A stretch of 64,000 nucleotides of DNA, from NCBI GenBank assembly GCA_014904985.1, contig MU129082.1, positions 71,557 through 135,556 of the forward strand. Direction: 5' to 3'. This stretch comes from Hydnum rufescens UP504. Its lineage: Eukaryota; Basidiomycota; Agaricomycetes; Cantharellales; Hydnaceae. Shown here piece after piece: positions 1 through 11,457 of the stretch; the stretch's first letter is position 1; every line of letters starts with the position of its first letter. The notes beneath the pieces are model-generated. The model saw only the letters and a list, made by a program, of their open reading frames with translations, searched no databases and was not told the DNA's origin. A program made the position numbers and the translations under genes.

Positions 1-71
1 TGGCGGTGAAATTTGGAAAGATGAATGGAGAGGTTGTTAAGAGAATGAGGGAGATTTGGGTGGAGGACAGG

Positions 72-2623
72 TCAATCTGTGATTAGCGAGTGACGAATGC
101 TCAAGGCCTCCTCCTTTGCCTTGAGGGCCTCTTCATGGCGGCCAAGTTGTGAAAGATGATCCGAGTGGTAATTAAGAGAATGAACGAGATCTGGGAGGAA
201 TACTTTGGGGCGATCTGCGGCTAGTAAGCGACGAATTCCCAAGGCCTCCTCATTTGCCTTGAGGGCCTCTTCATGCGCCAAATTTGAAAGATCAGGGACT
301 GGTTGTTAAGAGAATCAGCGAGGCTGATGGAATACTTTGGGATCTGTGTAAGACGGATCAGCGAGATCTGGGCCGAATACTTCGGGTCGATCTGCGGCTA
401 GCAAGCGATAAATGGCCAAGGCCTCCTCATTTGCTTTGAGGGCCTCTTCAGCGCGGCCAAATTTTGAAAGATCACAGGAGAGGTTGCTAAGAGAACGAGC
501 GAGATCTGGGCGGAATACTTCGGGTCGATCTGTGGCTAGCAAACGACAAATTCCCAAGGCCTCCTCACTTGCCTTCAGGGCCTCTTCATCTCGGCCGAAT
601 TTTGAAAGCTGAACGGAGAGGTTGTTAAGAGAACGAGCGAGATCTGGGCGGAATACTTCGGGTCGATCTGCGGCTAGCAAGCGATAAATGACCAAGGCCT
701 CCTCATTTGCCTTGAGGGCCTCTTCATCGCGGCCAAGTTGTGAAAGATGATCCGAGTGGTAATTAAGAGAATGAACGAGATATGGGAAAAATACTTTGGG
801 GCGATCTGCGGCTAGTAAGCGACGAATTCCCAAGGCCTCCTCATTTGCCTTGAGGGCCTCTTCGTCGCGGCCAATTTGGAAGAATAATGGAGAGTGTTAA
901 GAGAAACAGCGAGATCTGGCGGAATACTTCGGTCGATCTGCGGCTAGCAAGCGATAAATGACCAAGGCCTCCTCATTTGCCTTGAGGGCCTCTTCATCGC
1001 GGCCAAATTTTGAAAGATCAACGGAGAGGTTGTTAAGAGAACGAGCGAGATCTGGGCGGAATACTTCGGGTCGATCTGCGGCTAGCAAGCGATAAATGGC
1101 CAACGCCTCCTCAATTGCCTTCAGGCCTCTTCATCGCGGCCAAAGTTTGAAAGCTGAACGCAGAGGTTGTTAAGAGAATGAGCGAGATCTGGGCGGAATA
1201 CTTCGGGTTGATCTGTGGCTAGCAAGCGATAAATGGCCAAGGCCTCCTCATTTGCCTTGAGGGCCTCTTCATCGCGGCCAAATTTGAACGCTGAGCGGAG
1301 AGGTTGTTAAGAGAAAGAGCGAGATCTGGGCAGAATACTTCGGGTCGATCTGCGCTAGCAAGCGATAAATGGCCAAGGCCTCCTCATTTGCCTTGAGGGC
1401 CTCTTCACGGCGCCAAATTTTGAAAGATGAACGGAGAGGTTGTTAAAAGAAAGAGCCAGATCTGGGCGGAATACTTCTGGCCGATCTGTGCTAGCAAGCG
1501 ATGAATTCCCAGGGCCTCCTCACTTGCCTTAAAGGCCTCTTCATCGCGGCCCAATCCCGAAAGGCAAAGGGAGAAGCTGCCAAGGGCAACAGCAAGATAT
1601 GATTTCTCCCTACGGCGCGGCATAGTACCACTGCCATAGTCTGTACCTCAAACGCCTCGCCCCAAAGACCCAGATCATGCAGATTCCTGGACAGGTCATT
1701 CATCTTTCCCGCCAGCATAGCCGAATCCAATTTGACCTCCCTCACATCATGCAACTCGTTCAGGAGCTCCAATGTCGCCGTAACTGTTTCACGAAGTTGA
1801 CGTGTCGGGTCCCCAGTCGGCTGCCAGTGAGTTTCCCATTTCAAAGCCTGCGCTTCGACATCCGCACCGACCGAAATATGTGGCAAGACACCCCGGACTT
1901 CTGCCGTAAGCTCCGAGATCTGACTTGTGAGATATGAGACATGGAGATCACGGCCAGTTCGCAGTCCAGTCATCCCTCCATGCCTGCTTTGTCATCATCA
2001 GTCTCTATTGCTATATTGAGCAAAGGACGTAGATTTACCTTGAGCCCAGTGGTGTCGAGGTCGCCCGTAACCCCACCTCCCCTAGTCGTCCTTGCACGGC
2101 CACCCCGATTTGCTCAAACACTGTCTGACCCGCCGGAAGTTCGAACAAGTTGCGCAGTCCTTCCAGCACAATCGAGGCCTAAAAATCGAATTTAATATCA
2201 TTGAATTGTCGATAGCCCCAAAATCATTCACCGGTGTGTTTTCAGAGGTTAACAGGGGTCTTACTGGGACTGACGGGCCCGGAGACACGATTGTCCCTAC
2301 TCTGTCCACAGCGTTGGATGCTGTTATCGATGTCAGGGTGACGATCTTTATCATCACATCAGCTCATTTCTGCAAAGTGAGAGGGGGCCTGTTGAATGCA
2401 CACTCACTTGGAATGCATGGAAACAATCTGTCAGATTCTGTTCGTGCCTCGATATCGCAGTCATAATTTGATCACGCTGGACGTAGTGACTCAAAAGATG
2501 CAAACTCGACCATCGCTTTGCGTCAGCACAAATTGCCATCAGGTTCCTATAGGCGAAATAGATATTTCATTGTAGAGATTGTGCAAGGAAATTGGGAAGC
2601 ATACCGCCTTAAAATGAATAAAA
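72..2623 (-). pseudogene. TPR-repeat gene, copy A (broken, 5' truncated)
   Basis: This is a frame-broken paralogue of the intact TPR gene at 14867-18337. Read on the minus strand, the stop is at 72, about eleven 46-aa TPR units fill 72-1560, the pre-TPR region starts near 1983, and counterparts of exons 4, 3 and 2 lie near 2040-2178, 2228-2342 and 2405-2545. Only about 20 bp of exon 1 remain before the sequence jumps at about 2623 into TPR repeats of copy B. The first frameshift follows the CRAVG motif near 1612, and many one-base indels occur in homopolymers further on. No protein of full length can be read. It is either a decayed tandem duplicate or poorly polished sequence; I cannot separate the two from the bases alone. 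Confidence 0.8.
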
Positions 2624-5600
2624 GAGAGAGATTCGATCTGCGGCTAGCAAGCGACGCAATTCCCAAGGCCTCCTCATTTGCCTTGAGGGCCTCTTCATCG
2701 CGGCCAAATTTTGAAAGAGCAAGGGAGAGGTTGCCTAAGAGAACGAGCGAGATCTGGCGGAACACTTGGGGGCGATCTGCAGCTACGCGAGCGATAAATG
2801 GCCAAGGCCTCCTCAATTTTGGCTTCAGGGCCTCTTCATCTCTGCCAAATTGGAAAGATCAACTGGCGGATGAGGGATGTTTAAAGGGAATCAGGCGAAT
2901 CAGTGAACACTTTGGGCGATCTGCAGCTATGGAACGATAAATTGGCCAACGCCTCCTCAATTACCTTGAGGGCCTCTCATCACGGCCAATTTTGAAAGAC
3001 AATTGGAGTGGTTGCGAAGAGAATGAGCGGAGATCTGGGTGGAACACTTGGGGCAACGATCTGCAGCTAGCCCCGATAAATGGCCCAAGGCCTCCTCTAA
3101 TTGCTTGCAGGCCTCATTCATCTCCTCGCCCAAATTTGGAAAGATCAATGGAGAGGATGTTAACGGAATCAGGCGAGATTCCGGAGTGGACCACTCCTTG
3201 GCGCGATCTGCAGCTAGTGAGGCATAAATTGGCCAAGGCCTCCCTCAATGCCTTCCAGGGCCTTCTTTCATCCCGGCCCAAGATTTTGAAAGACGATTTG
3301 GACGGGTGGTTGTTAAGAGAATCAGCGAGATCTGGGCAGATAACTTTGGGTTGATCTGCGGGCTAGCAAGCGATAAATGGCCAGGGGCTCCTCATTCTGG
3401 CCTTGAGGGGGGCCTCTTCATCCCGGCCAAAACTTTGAAAGACAAAGGGAGTGGTTGTAAGAGAAGCAGCAAGATCTGGAGGAATACTTCGGGTCGATTC
3501 TGTGGCTTACAAGCGATAAAATGCCCAAGGCCCTCGTCAATTGCCTTCAGAGCCTCTTCATCACGGCCCCAAAATTTTTGAAAGACGATTGGAGTGGTTT
3601 TAAGAGAAGCAGCGAATCTGGGGAGGAATACTTTCGGGTCGATCTGCGACTAGCAATGCGGACGAATTCCCAAGGCCTCCTCCACTTGTCTTGGAGGGGC
3701 CTCTTCATCGCGGCAAAATTTATTGAAAGATCCAACGGAGAGGTTGTTAAGGAATCAGCGAGATCTGGCGGAATATTCGGGTCGATCTGCGGCTAGGCAA
3801 TGCAGATAAATGGCAAGGCTTCCTCATTTGGCCTTGAGGGCCCTCTTCATCGGCGGCCAAATTTCGAAAGACGATTGGAGCTGGTTGGTTAAGAAGCAGC
3901 CGACGATCTGGCAGGAATACTTACGGGTCCGATCTCGTGGCTAGCAGCGCCATAAATGCCCAAGGCCTCGTCAATTGCTTTCAGAGCCCCTTCCATTCAC
4001 GGCCAAATTTTGAAAGAGATTGAGTGGTTGTTAAGAGAAGCAGCGAAGATCTGGGAGAATACTTCGCGGCTCGATCTGCGACTAGCAAGCGACGAATTTT
4101 CCCAAAGCCTCCTCACTTGTCTTGAGGGCCTCTTCATCGCGGCCAAAATTTTAAAGATCAACGGAGAGGTTGTTAAAAAAAAAAAAAAAAATGAAGACCA
4201 TCCAGCGACGATCTGGGCGGAACTATCGGTCGATCTGCGGCTAGCAAGCGATAAATGGGCCAAGGCTCCTCATTTGCTTGAGGGCCTCTTCATCGTCGGC
4301 CCAAACTTTGGAAGACGATTGGAGTGGTTGTTAAGAGAAACAGCGAGATCTGGGCGGAATACTTCGGGTCGATCTGCGACTAGCAAGCGACGAATTCCCA
4401 AGGCCTCCTCACTTGTTTGGAGGGCCTCTTCATCGCGGCCAAATTGTCGAAAGACGACTGGAGTGGTTGTTAAGAGAATGGAGCGAGATCTGGGCGGAAT
4501 ACTTCGGGTCGATCTGCGGCTAGCAGCGATAAATGGCAAGCCTCCTCATTTGCTTTGAGGCCTCTTCATCGCGGCCAAATTTTGAAAGAGCAATGGAGAG
4601 TTGTTAAGAGAATCAGGCGAGATCTGGGCGGAATACTTCGGGTCGATCTGTGGCTAGCAAGCGATAAATGGCCCAAGGCCTCCTCATTTGCCTTGAGGCC
4701 TCTTCATCGCGGCCAAATTTTGAACAGAGGAGGAGGTTGTTAAGAGAAAGAGCGAGATCTGGGCAGAATACTTCGGGTCGATCTGCGACTAGCAAAGCGA
4801 CGAATTCCCAAGGCTCCTCATTGTCTTGAGGGCCTCTTCACGCGGCCCAAATTTTGAAGATAACGATGGGGGTTGTTAAGAGAAAGAGCCAGATCTGGGC
4901 GGAATACTTCGGGTGATCTGGGCTAGCAAGCGATGAATGCCAGGGCCTCCTCATTTGCCTTGAGGGCCTCTTCATCGCGGCCAATCCCGAAAGGCAAAGG
5001 GAGAAGCTGACAAGGGCAACAGCAAGATATGATTTCTCCCCTACGGCGCGGCATAGGTACCACTGCCATAGTCTGTACCTCAAACGCCTCGCCCCAAAGA
5101 CCCAGATCATGCATATCCTGACAGGCCATTCATCTTTTCCGCCAGCATAGCCGAATCCAATTTGACCTCCCTGACATCATGCAACTCGTTCAGGAGCTCC
5201 AATGTCGCCGTAACTGTTTCACGAAGTTGACGTGTCGGTCCCCAGTCGGCTGCCGGTGAGTTTCCCATTCCAAAACCTGCCCTTTGACATCCGCACCGAC
5301 CGAAATATGTGGCAAGACACCCCGGACTTCCACCGTAAGCTCGGAGATCTGACTTGTGAGATATGAGACATGGAGATCACGGCCAGTTCGCAGTCCAGTC
5401 ATCCCTCCATGCCTGTTTTGTCATCATCAGTCTCTTATTGCTATATTGAATAAAGGACGTAGATTTACCTTGAGCCCAGTGGTGTCGAGGTCGCCCGTAA
5501 CCCACTTCCTCTAGTCGTCCTTGCACAGCACTCCGATTTGCTCAAACACTGCCTGACCCGCCGGAAGTTCGAACAAGTTGCGCAGTCCTTCCAGCACAAT

Positions 5601-6447
5601 CGAGGCTAAAAATCGAATTTAATATCATTCAATTGTCGATGGCCCAAATGACTCACCGGTGTGTTTTCAGAGGTTAACAGGGGTCTTACTGGGACTGACG
5701 GGCCCGGAGACACGATTGTCCCTACTCTGTCAACAGGGTTGGATGCTGTTATCGATGTCAGGTGACGATCTTTATCATCACATCAGCTCATTTCTGCAAA
5801 GCGAGAGGGGACCTGTTGAATGCGCACTCACTTGGAATGCATGAAAACAATCTGTCAGATTCTCTCCGTGCCTCGATATCGCAGTCATAATTTGATCACG
5901 CTGACGTAGTGACTCAAAACATTCAAACTCGACCATCGCTTTGCGTCAGCACAAATTGCCATCAGGTTCCTATAGGCGAAATAGATATTTCATTGTAGAG
6001 ATTGTGCAAGGAAATTGGGAAGCATACCGCCTTAAAATGAATAAGCTTGAAGCTACTGCCGTATTATCGGGGATGTTGCTCCCCTTCAACCTCCCACGAA
6101 GCTCTCAAGAAACTTCATGACCCGAACTATGAGCTGTGTACATCCGTCTCTTCCGTCCGCGCATGGTTTTCACTGCCTCGATTACCTCCCCTACGACGTC
6201 GAAAATTTTGAGTGAGGGGACCAGAGAGTGCGCGTGGAAGAGCTGGGATATCACGGATTAGCGAAGACATAACGAGAGCAGCATCCCATGCTGGGCCGGC
6301 GTTCTCGTTGAGGTAATCTGGATATGATTGCTGGGGCGGCTCCAGATGTACGGAAGTGGATGGTTGGTTAGGAGATGAATCATTGGACGGGGCTGGAGGC
6401 GGTTGGACGCTGCGTTTTCTCCTCGAGAAGAGTCTTCTGCGTAACAT
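2624..6447 (-). pseudogene. TPR-repeat gene, copy B (broken, 3' truncated)
   Basis: This is the second frame-broken copy. Exon 1 starts at the ATG at 6447 and reads MLRRRLFSRRKRSVQPPPAP, nearly the same as the intact copy. It frameshifts just after the LSGPLTQ motif. The intron 1 counterpart is near 5977-6034, the other small exons are at 5470-5970, the pre-TPR region ends near 4985, and about seventeen TPR units fill 2624-4985. There is no stop codon equivalent because the array runs straight into the 5' end of copy A. Indels occur every 20-50 bases, mostly single G/C or A/T changes in runs, and there is a run of about 17 A at 4176-4192. These errors are far denser than in the intact copy. 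Confidence 0.8.
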
Positions 6448-6551
6448 GAGGCGTGGGCAGTCGAGAGCTAGGGAGGGGACTTGAGAGCGGGGCGGGGCGA
6501 GGCGAGCAAGGCGCTACGATGCGAGGCGGTGCGAGGCAAGTAGGATGAATC

Positions 6552-6576
6552 NNNNNNNNNNNNNNNNNNNNNNNNN
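6552..6576. other. assembly gap, 25 N
   Basis: Twenty-five N. The same exon 1 and upstream sequence appear on both sides, so the join is suspect. Confidence 0.99.
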
Positions 6577-7040
6577 ACTTGAAGCCCACTCCTATTTATC
6601 GGGATTGCTTTCTCCCTTATTATCTCCTATATTTTCTCTCAATAAATTCTTTTTATTACTTCCGAACTATACTGTGTATATCCTCTCTTCCAGTCGCGCA
6701 TGGTTTTCACTGCCTCGATTACCTCCCCACGACGTCGAAAACTTGAGTTTGGAGGACCCAGAGAGTGCGCGTGGAAGAGCTGGATATCACGGATTAGGAT
6801 AGACATAACGAGAGCAGCATCCCATGTTGGCCGGCGGTTCTCGTTGAGGTAATCTGGATATGATTGCTGGGGCGGCTCCAGGATGTGCGGAAGTGGATGG
6901 TTTGTTTAGGAGATGAATCATTGGACGGTGGCTTGAAGCGGTTGGACGCTTGCGTTTTTCTCCTCGAGAAGAGTCTTTCTGAATGGCATGAGCGGTCGGG
7001 GCAGTCGAAGAGCTAGGGAGGAACTGGGAGAGGGTGTTAG
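6577..7040 (-). pseudogene. duplicate of TPR-gene exon 1 beyond the gap
   Basis: This stretch repeats exon 1 of the TPR gene and its first bases upstream, with an indel about every 30-40 bases. Recognisable pieces on the minus strand are SSRGEKRKRPTASS and the block that encodes the GRDGCTQLIVRVMKF helix in the intact copy. It follows the gap directly and no later exons are attached. It could be a true partial duplication, but a redundant contig end is at least as likely. Confidence 0.7.
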
Positions 7041-7520
7041 TAATTCCTTTTGTCACCTACCCATTTGGGATGTATTCAAATCCTTTGAGGGCCTGCGCAG
7101 CAATTACTAGTACCCACACGAAGTGGTAGAGAACACATTGTACTCGACAAGTTATGTGAGTTAGCCATCGACAAGTCCCTGCATGAAGTTGTCCCTACTT
7201 ACAGTAAGATCGCCAGAGGCTCTGCAAGCGCTTAGCCCGGTCGTCGAATTCATCGGTTCATGAGAACAGTACAATTCCGTAATCGGAAGTACTATTTCAC
7301 CTTGACGGATGCTTTTCTCTTTCCAATTGTTAGGCTCCTTCCCTATTCGCCGAATTGTCGTTTTGGACGTTCCCTCTAGTTGTTCGAGTTTCCTTATTCC
7401 AGTATTGCGGGCCAGAATGGTCTTGCTACTACGCCAGCACAAGCTCAGTCTCTCTGTGCCTCCGCGACTGCCTTGAAGGAAAGTCCTCGAGCTTTGTTCC
7501 CTCGCCGCTCTATGCCCGTT
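7040..7520. repeat. duplicated 5' flank of the TPR gene
   Basis: This non-coding stretch matches 18440-18897, the sequence upstream of the intact TPR gene, in the same order and orientation. Shared landmarks are TCACCTACCCATT, GCCTGCGCAGCAATTACTAG and CCAGCACAAGCTCAGTCTCT. The segmental duplication therefore includes about 0.5 kb of promoter-side DNA and ends near CCTCGCCGCTCT in both copies. Confidence 0.8.
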
Positions 7521-7600
7521 TGTAAGCCTTTCGTCTCCCTTCGTGTTGATACATCCACTCACTGGATGTAAATTGAATTTGAAAGATCTGCTCGCAGCTT

Positions 7601-8347
7601 GTGAGCAAGTGTGGCCTTCACGAAACGGACCCAGCAGTACTCGCCTGTGTCAAGGCTGCTCCGCTCGTCGAAGCTCTAGGAGCGAAGGGTATCGCGGCCG
7701 GCACGTTCAACGCCGCCCTTGGTCTTACAACCGATTTTTCCGCCGTTGATAAATCCGGTCCCAGCACAGGATCTCCGGGACGATCTCCAGCACGATCTCC
7801 TCGTGATGAATTGGCTCATGTTCCGTCGCCCCCAAAGGCAGCCCTCCCCCTCCCCTGAGCGACCTCCACCTGTTCCTCGTAAAGAGGTTCTCACGTTCAC
7901 AAACCGGCACCGTCGCCTCCGCACGCTCCTGTCCCCCCTCATCACCATCATCCAGCCTCAGGGCCCCATTCACCGGTGTTGCGGGACGTGGATGTTGGCG
8001 CAAAGGGACCAACTCCTGATATACATGAAGGATTGAAGGGCGAAGGGGCGGGACCGAAACCACAGAATAGTGTGAAAAGCGGTGTCCCTCCGGTCAAGGG
8101 CCAGAACGCGAGGCCCCTCCGTCCCTATCTAAGCACCCTCCACCTCAGTCGCCCCCACCCGGCCACAGGCCAAGTCCCGTCCCAGGTCCGGGCCTGGTGT
8201 AGGTCCGTCCAGCCGCCCAGCCCACGATGTAGAAGCGCGTTCTAATCTGCCTCGCACCTCCCTTGCTCCGTCCTTCTCCCCCTTCCGTTCCAACTCCCCT
8301 TCTGGACCGCGTGCTGACAGGATCCATGCAGCTCTTGTTGGATTCTA
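7601..8347 (+). pseudogene. Pro/Ser-rich coding remnant
   Basis: Several overlapping plus-strand open stretches encode Pro/Ser-rich peptide, for example GSPGRSPARSPRDELAHVPS and later SSRPAHDVEARSN. The second motif recurs as SRPAHDIEARSN on the minus strand near 20400, inside an inverted duplicate, so the reading frame seems to have been conserved. Frames shift between the pieces, and no start or complete exon set can be given. No family is recognised. Pro/Ser-rich tails of this kind are common in fungal regulatory proteins, but that is only a resemblance. Confidence 0.35.
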
Positions 8348-8730
8348 GATGCAGCAGCCACCAAGAGGAGCTTGACACCAGGGACGGCTTTGGGTCCCAA
8401 ACCTGGCTCTAGGTTGTCCTGAGGCCGCAACGAACTGGAAATTCGTCTCTCGATTCACAAAAATTCTTAAAAAATTCCATGACTTCGTCAATCCACCCCA
8501 GATGTCCCAGCCTTGCCTAAGACATGTTCACCCAGTCCTACCACCCTTCTTGATCTTCGTTTCTTTTTATCAGTTTGACAGCACTGAGGACATTCATAGA
8601 GTAGAAATCCCGGTGGCAGTATTTCGTATTTGCTTGACCATGGAAGATAAATGAATCCTTCCTGTGGCTCCCAAGGCTCCGCATATCTGAAGATTTTCCA
8701 AGAGTAATGTATACAATAGTGTCCCACCGA
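8100..8730. repeat. inverted duplicate of 20060-20530
   Basis: The reverse complement of this stretch aligns with 20060-20530. Minus-strand peptides here (FLLYECPQC, then PGVKLLLVAAASRIQQ) correspond to plus-strand peptides there (LFYACPQC, then PGVRLPLAAAGSTIQH). Similarity is moderate with indels, so this duplication is older than the TPR duplication. The two members flank the TPR copies in opposite orientation. Confidence 0.6.
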
Positions 8731-8830
8731 GAACTGAATTTACATCGTAATCCCCAAAGTTGCCATAAATCTCTCGAGCGACGTCTGCCATTCGCTTGTT
8801 GGCAAACTCCCAGAACTGCCAAGCCCTTCC
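8488..8830 (-). CDS. hypothetical protein fragment (FANKRMADVAREIYGNFGDY)
   Basis: Minus-strand open reading covers the peptide FANKRMADVAREIYGNFGDY near 8790 and then, after a frame change or short intron, GFIYLPWSSKYEILPPGF and ECPQCCQ. The CPQC pair with following basic residues recurs in the duplicate at 20062-20340. I do not recognise a family. It lies downstream of a further minus-strand exon at 9073-9405, so the two may be parts of one gene, but no verified splice joins them. Confidence 0.35.
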
Positions 8831-9072
8831 TAGGGCAATTTGGACATAAAGATCAACACAATCTTACGAAACACGAGACACAAGATATGAGAGATAAGGA
8901 TCGCGGAACATTGGCAGTGGCAAGCACATCTGGATACGCAAAGCAGCTCAGACAAATACACTGACAACGGAGATCGTGGAGGGCATGGAGCTAACAGCAC
9001 CAAGAGGTAGAGCATTCCACGTACATTGTTTGCAGGTCTCAAGGATCTTTCACCACCTTATACCATCGAGGT

Positions 9073-9405
9073 TTAACGTCCTTCTCGATACCCAAAACCT
9101 TCTAGAACTTTCAACTCCTTAGGCGATTCTTTGCATTTTCCAGACCGGCCTGATTGCGATTTGATCCAATAGTAAAACAGAAGGCTACCTGCTTGTTGAT
9201 AGGGTGTTTGACAGTTTCCCACGTTGATGGGCTTTCCGTAAAGGCGGCGCCCGATTTCTTTGAGGGACGGATACGCTGAATGATACTCATCGAAGGTTTT
9301 CCCTTGAGGATCCTGTGTTTCCTGCCACGCGAACATCTCCTCCATATCCAGAGCATACCCGAAAACCCATAAGGGTATGTAGTTGTAAGGGGATGGGTTG
9401 TATAT
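9073..9405 (-). CDS. hypothetical protein exon
   Basis: A minus-strand open exon of about 110 codons, running from an AG acceptor near 9406 (ATCAG before ATATACAACC) to the stop at 9073. It contains YIPLWVFGYALDMEEMFAW and later YPSLKEIGRRLYGKPINVG. The composition looks like a soluble globular protein, rich in aromatic residues. No domain was recognised, there is no clear start codon, and neighbouring exons are uncertain. Confidence 0.4.
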   Translation of the reverse strand: MYNPSPYNYIPLWVFGYALDMEEMFAWQETQDPQGKTFDEYHSAYPSLKEIGRRLYGKPINVGNCQTPYQQAGSLLFYYWIKSQSGRSGKCKESPKELKVLEGFGYREGR

Positions 9406-10469
9406 CTGATGATATGCAGGGGATTTGGCTTCAGGTGGCCTCTAATGCAGAGGGATAAACGGAAGTATTGGATCCACAGAAGAATGGCTCGCTGTCCTTC
9501 CAGGGCTCTTTGATTCGGACGATCCTTGCGAAATGCGAGGTGAGATTAGACTCAAGAGCAGAAGCCTGAAAGCTGCATTCTTGAAATATACATTCCAGCT
9601 GAGGCCAATGGACGAGAAGAATTCTCAGGTTTCCCACCAAAAGGGGTTGAGCGCATGCAGGCGTCAGTGGCCTCGTACTCACAGGCGGAAAGAACTCAGA
9701 CTTGGATTCTGAGAAGAACCAGACAGCGAGGTTTACTAGTAAAGGCAATGTCGACTAGCAAGTCACTGGACCTAAGTACGAGGTCACGGGGAAGCGTCTC
9801 GCCCCGCTCCTCAACCAGCCCCCGTGGCATCGTCCTAGCGGGTTTCTTGAACTTTTCGGCGGCTTCGTACCCACCTAACTACCGTATCGTCTTCTCGTAT
9901 CAAGGAAGATCTGGACCCTGTAGCTACGGGCCTCAGGCTACGGTCCAAATATCAACAGATCTTTCCTGGTGATTGGGGCTTGAACACAGGACTTTAATTC
10001 TCCTCTATGAAATAAAAACCATCTTCTGCATTGTAGTATTCATCCTGATTCTTCCGATATATCTTCCTCTCACCTTTTGTTCGGTGTTTTGGCTATCTAT
10101 CCGTGAACTTGGCGGTTGCATCCATATCTCCGTACTGTACTCGGGAAATCGGTTCTTCCCCGGGGAAAAGCGGACAACCTCAACGTGTCATTTCACCGAA
10201 GCCAGCCGTGTTCAGCGATATGATTGTATAAAACCCATACTTTTGAAGACGTCCCTTCACTGGGCTTCTTTCCATACCTCCCCCACTCCCGCGTTCCGAG
10301 CGATATAGTGCACCTTCTGAAAATCCCATCTCCCGTTCTGTGTCTCATTTTCGTGGGACGTTCCCAGACATTCCTCTTCATCGGATCGTGAAGGAGCTTC
10401 CCTACTATGTTGGGTACATATATGCACCGCGAAATGTATGTTGATAGTAGGGGACAATCTCTGCGGTAA
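9406..10469. other. no supported gene
   Basis: Only short overlapping ORFs on both strands, none with a recognisable motif or a consistent splice pattern. No repeat was noticed. Confidence 0.5.
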
Positions 10470-11027
10470 CTATCCATTCCATTGCACCGCCTCGCTGTTT
10501 CTGCTCACCACCTTCGCCTGCCTTGGGCACCTTGGGCATCGGTCGACACCATATGTATGTTCAGATCGAATATCTGCCTGGATTACCGACCCCGATCTCC
10601 CATCGATTAAGACGAATCTAACATATTCATGTAACGTTATTAGCTGGGATCGGGAAGCATGACCTGTGATCTCCTGGGGCCTCACGAGGACGTACTTCTG
10701 TTCCAAAGGAAACAGGGCACCCTCCTGGGTGTATCTCGAGACTGCGGCATCCAAAAGGAAGTTGTCTTCAGCCATGTGTCCAATCTGATGTGCCCGGGGA
10801 CTCGCTCTTTTCTCCCGCGACTCTAGTGCGGGAATCATATCTGGGTCATCCGCAACATCTGCGTATGACCGATGTTTTCGACATCGAGGTGCCCTCCGAT
10901 TCAACCTTCGGCATCGCTCATAGTGTTCAATGCAATCCTGCTTATTGGAAATGTGGGTATGACTTGTAGCCACAACATCCGGTGCTGGCACAGAAGGATT
11001 TGGCGAGGCGAACAAATTCGGTTTCAA
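10470..11027 (-). CDS. hypothetical protein, 185 aa
   Basis: An uninterrupted minus-strand ORF starting MKPNLFASPNPS and ending near the motif RCPRCPRQAKVVSRNSEAVQ. Features visible are an Arg/Cys-rich stretch (RCRRLNRRAPRCRKH) and a CPRC pair. It has neither a signal peptide nor a membrane segment that I can see. No family is recognised. The neighbouring Utp14 piece is truncated, so this ORF may also be a remnant, or chance in a GC-balanced region. Confidence 0.3.
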   Translation of the reverse strand: MKPNLFASPNPSVPAPDVVATSHTHISNKQDCIEHYERCRRLNRRAPRCRKHRSYADVADDPDMIPALESREKRASPRAHQIGHMAEDNFLLDAAVSRYTQEGALFPLEQKYVLVRPQEITGHASRSQLITLHEYVRFVLIDGRSGSVIQADIRSEHTYGVDRCPRCPRQAKVVSRNSEAVQWNG

Positions 11028-11457
11028 AGCTCAGAGGGTTCGGTCGGCTATGGAGCAGATAGACGAAGTGTTGTCTTCGATCCCACCCACGTCTCCCTAT
11101 CAGAAATAACTGGGAGATATGTGGTCTTGCGAGAACGAGAGGTCGGCTCCATTCTCCTTTTCTGAATTATTGAAACAGTATTAATTCTTGGAGGCTTTGA
11201 TGCGTGGTATATGCCTTCGTCTGCAGGTATCCACGCCTCGAAGCCTCCAATGCTCAGACCTTGACGGGCCAGCCTATTTAGGTAGTTATGAATTGTGGCA
11301 CTATTTATTTAATAATAATGTGGACGCGGAACACGAGGGGGACCACAATTATATTGTGGCATTGTCACCCTGAGCCTATGCTTATTTACTCTTTCAGTCA
11401 ATAGGATACTCTCCATTTATAGGATAGGAATAATTGAGATGAACATGTATTGATTTA

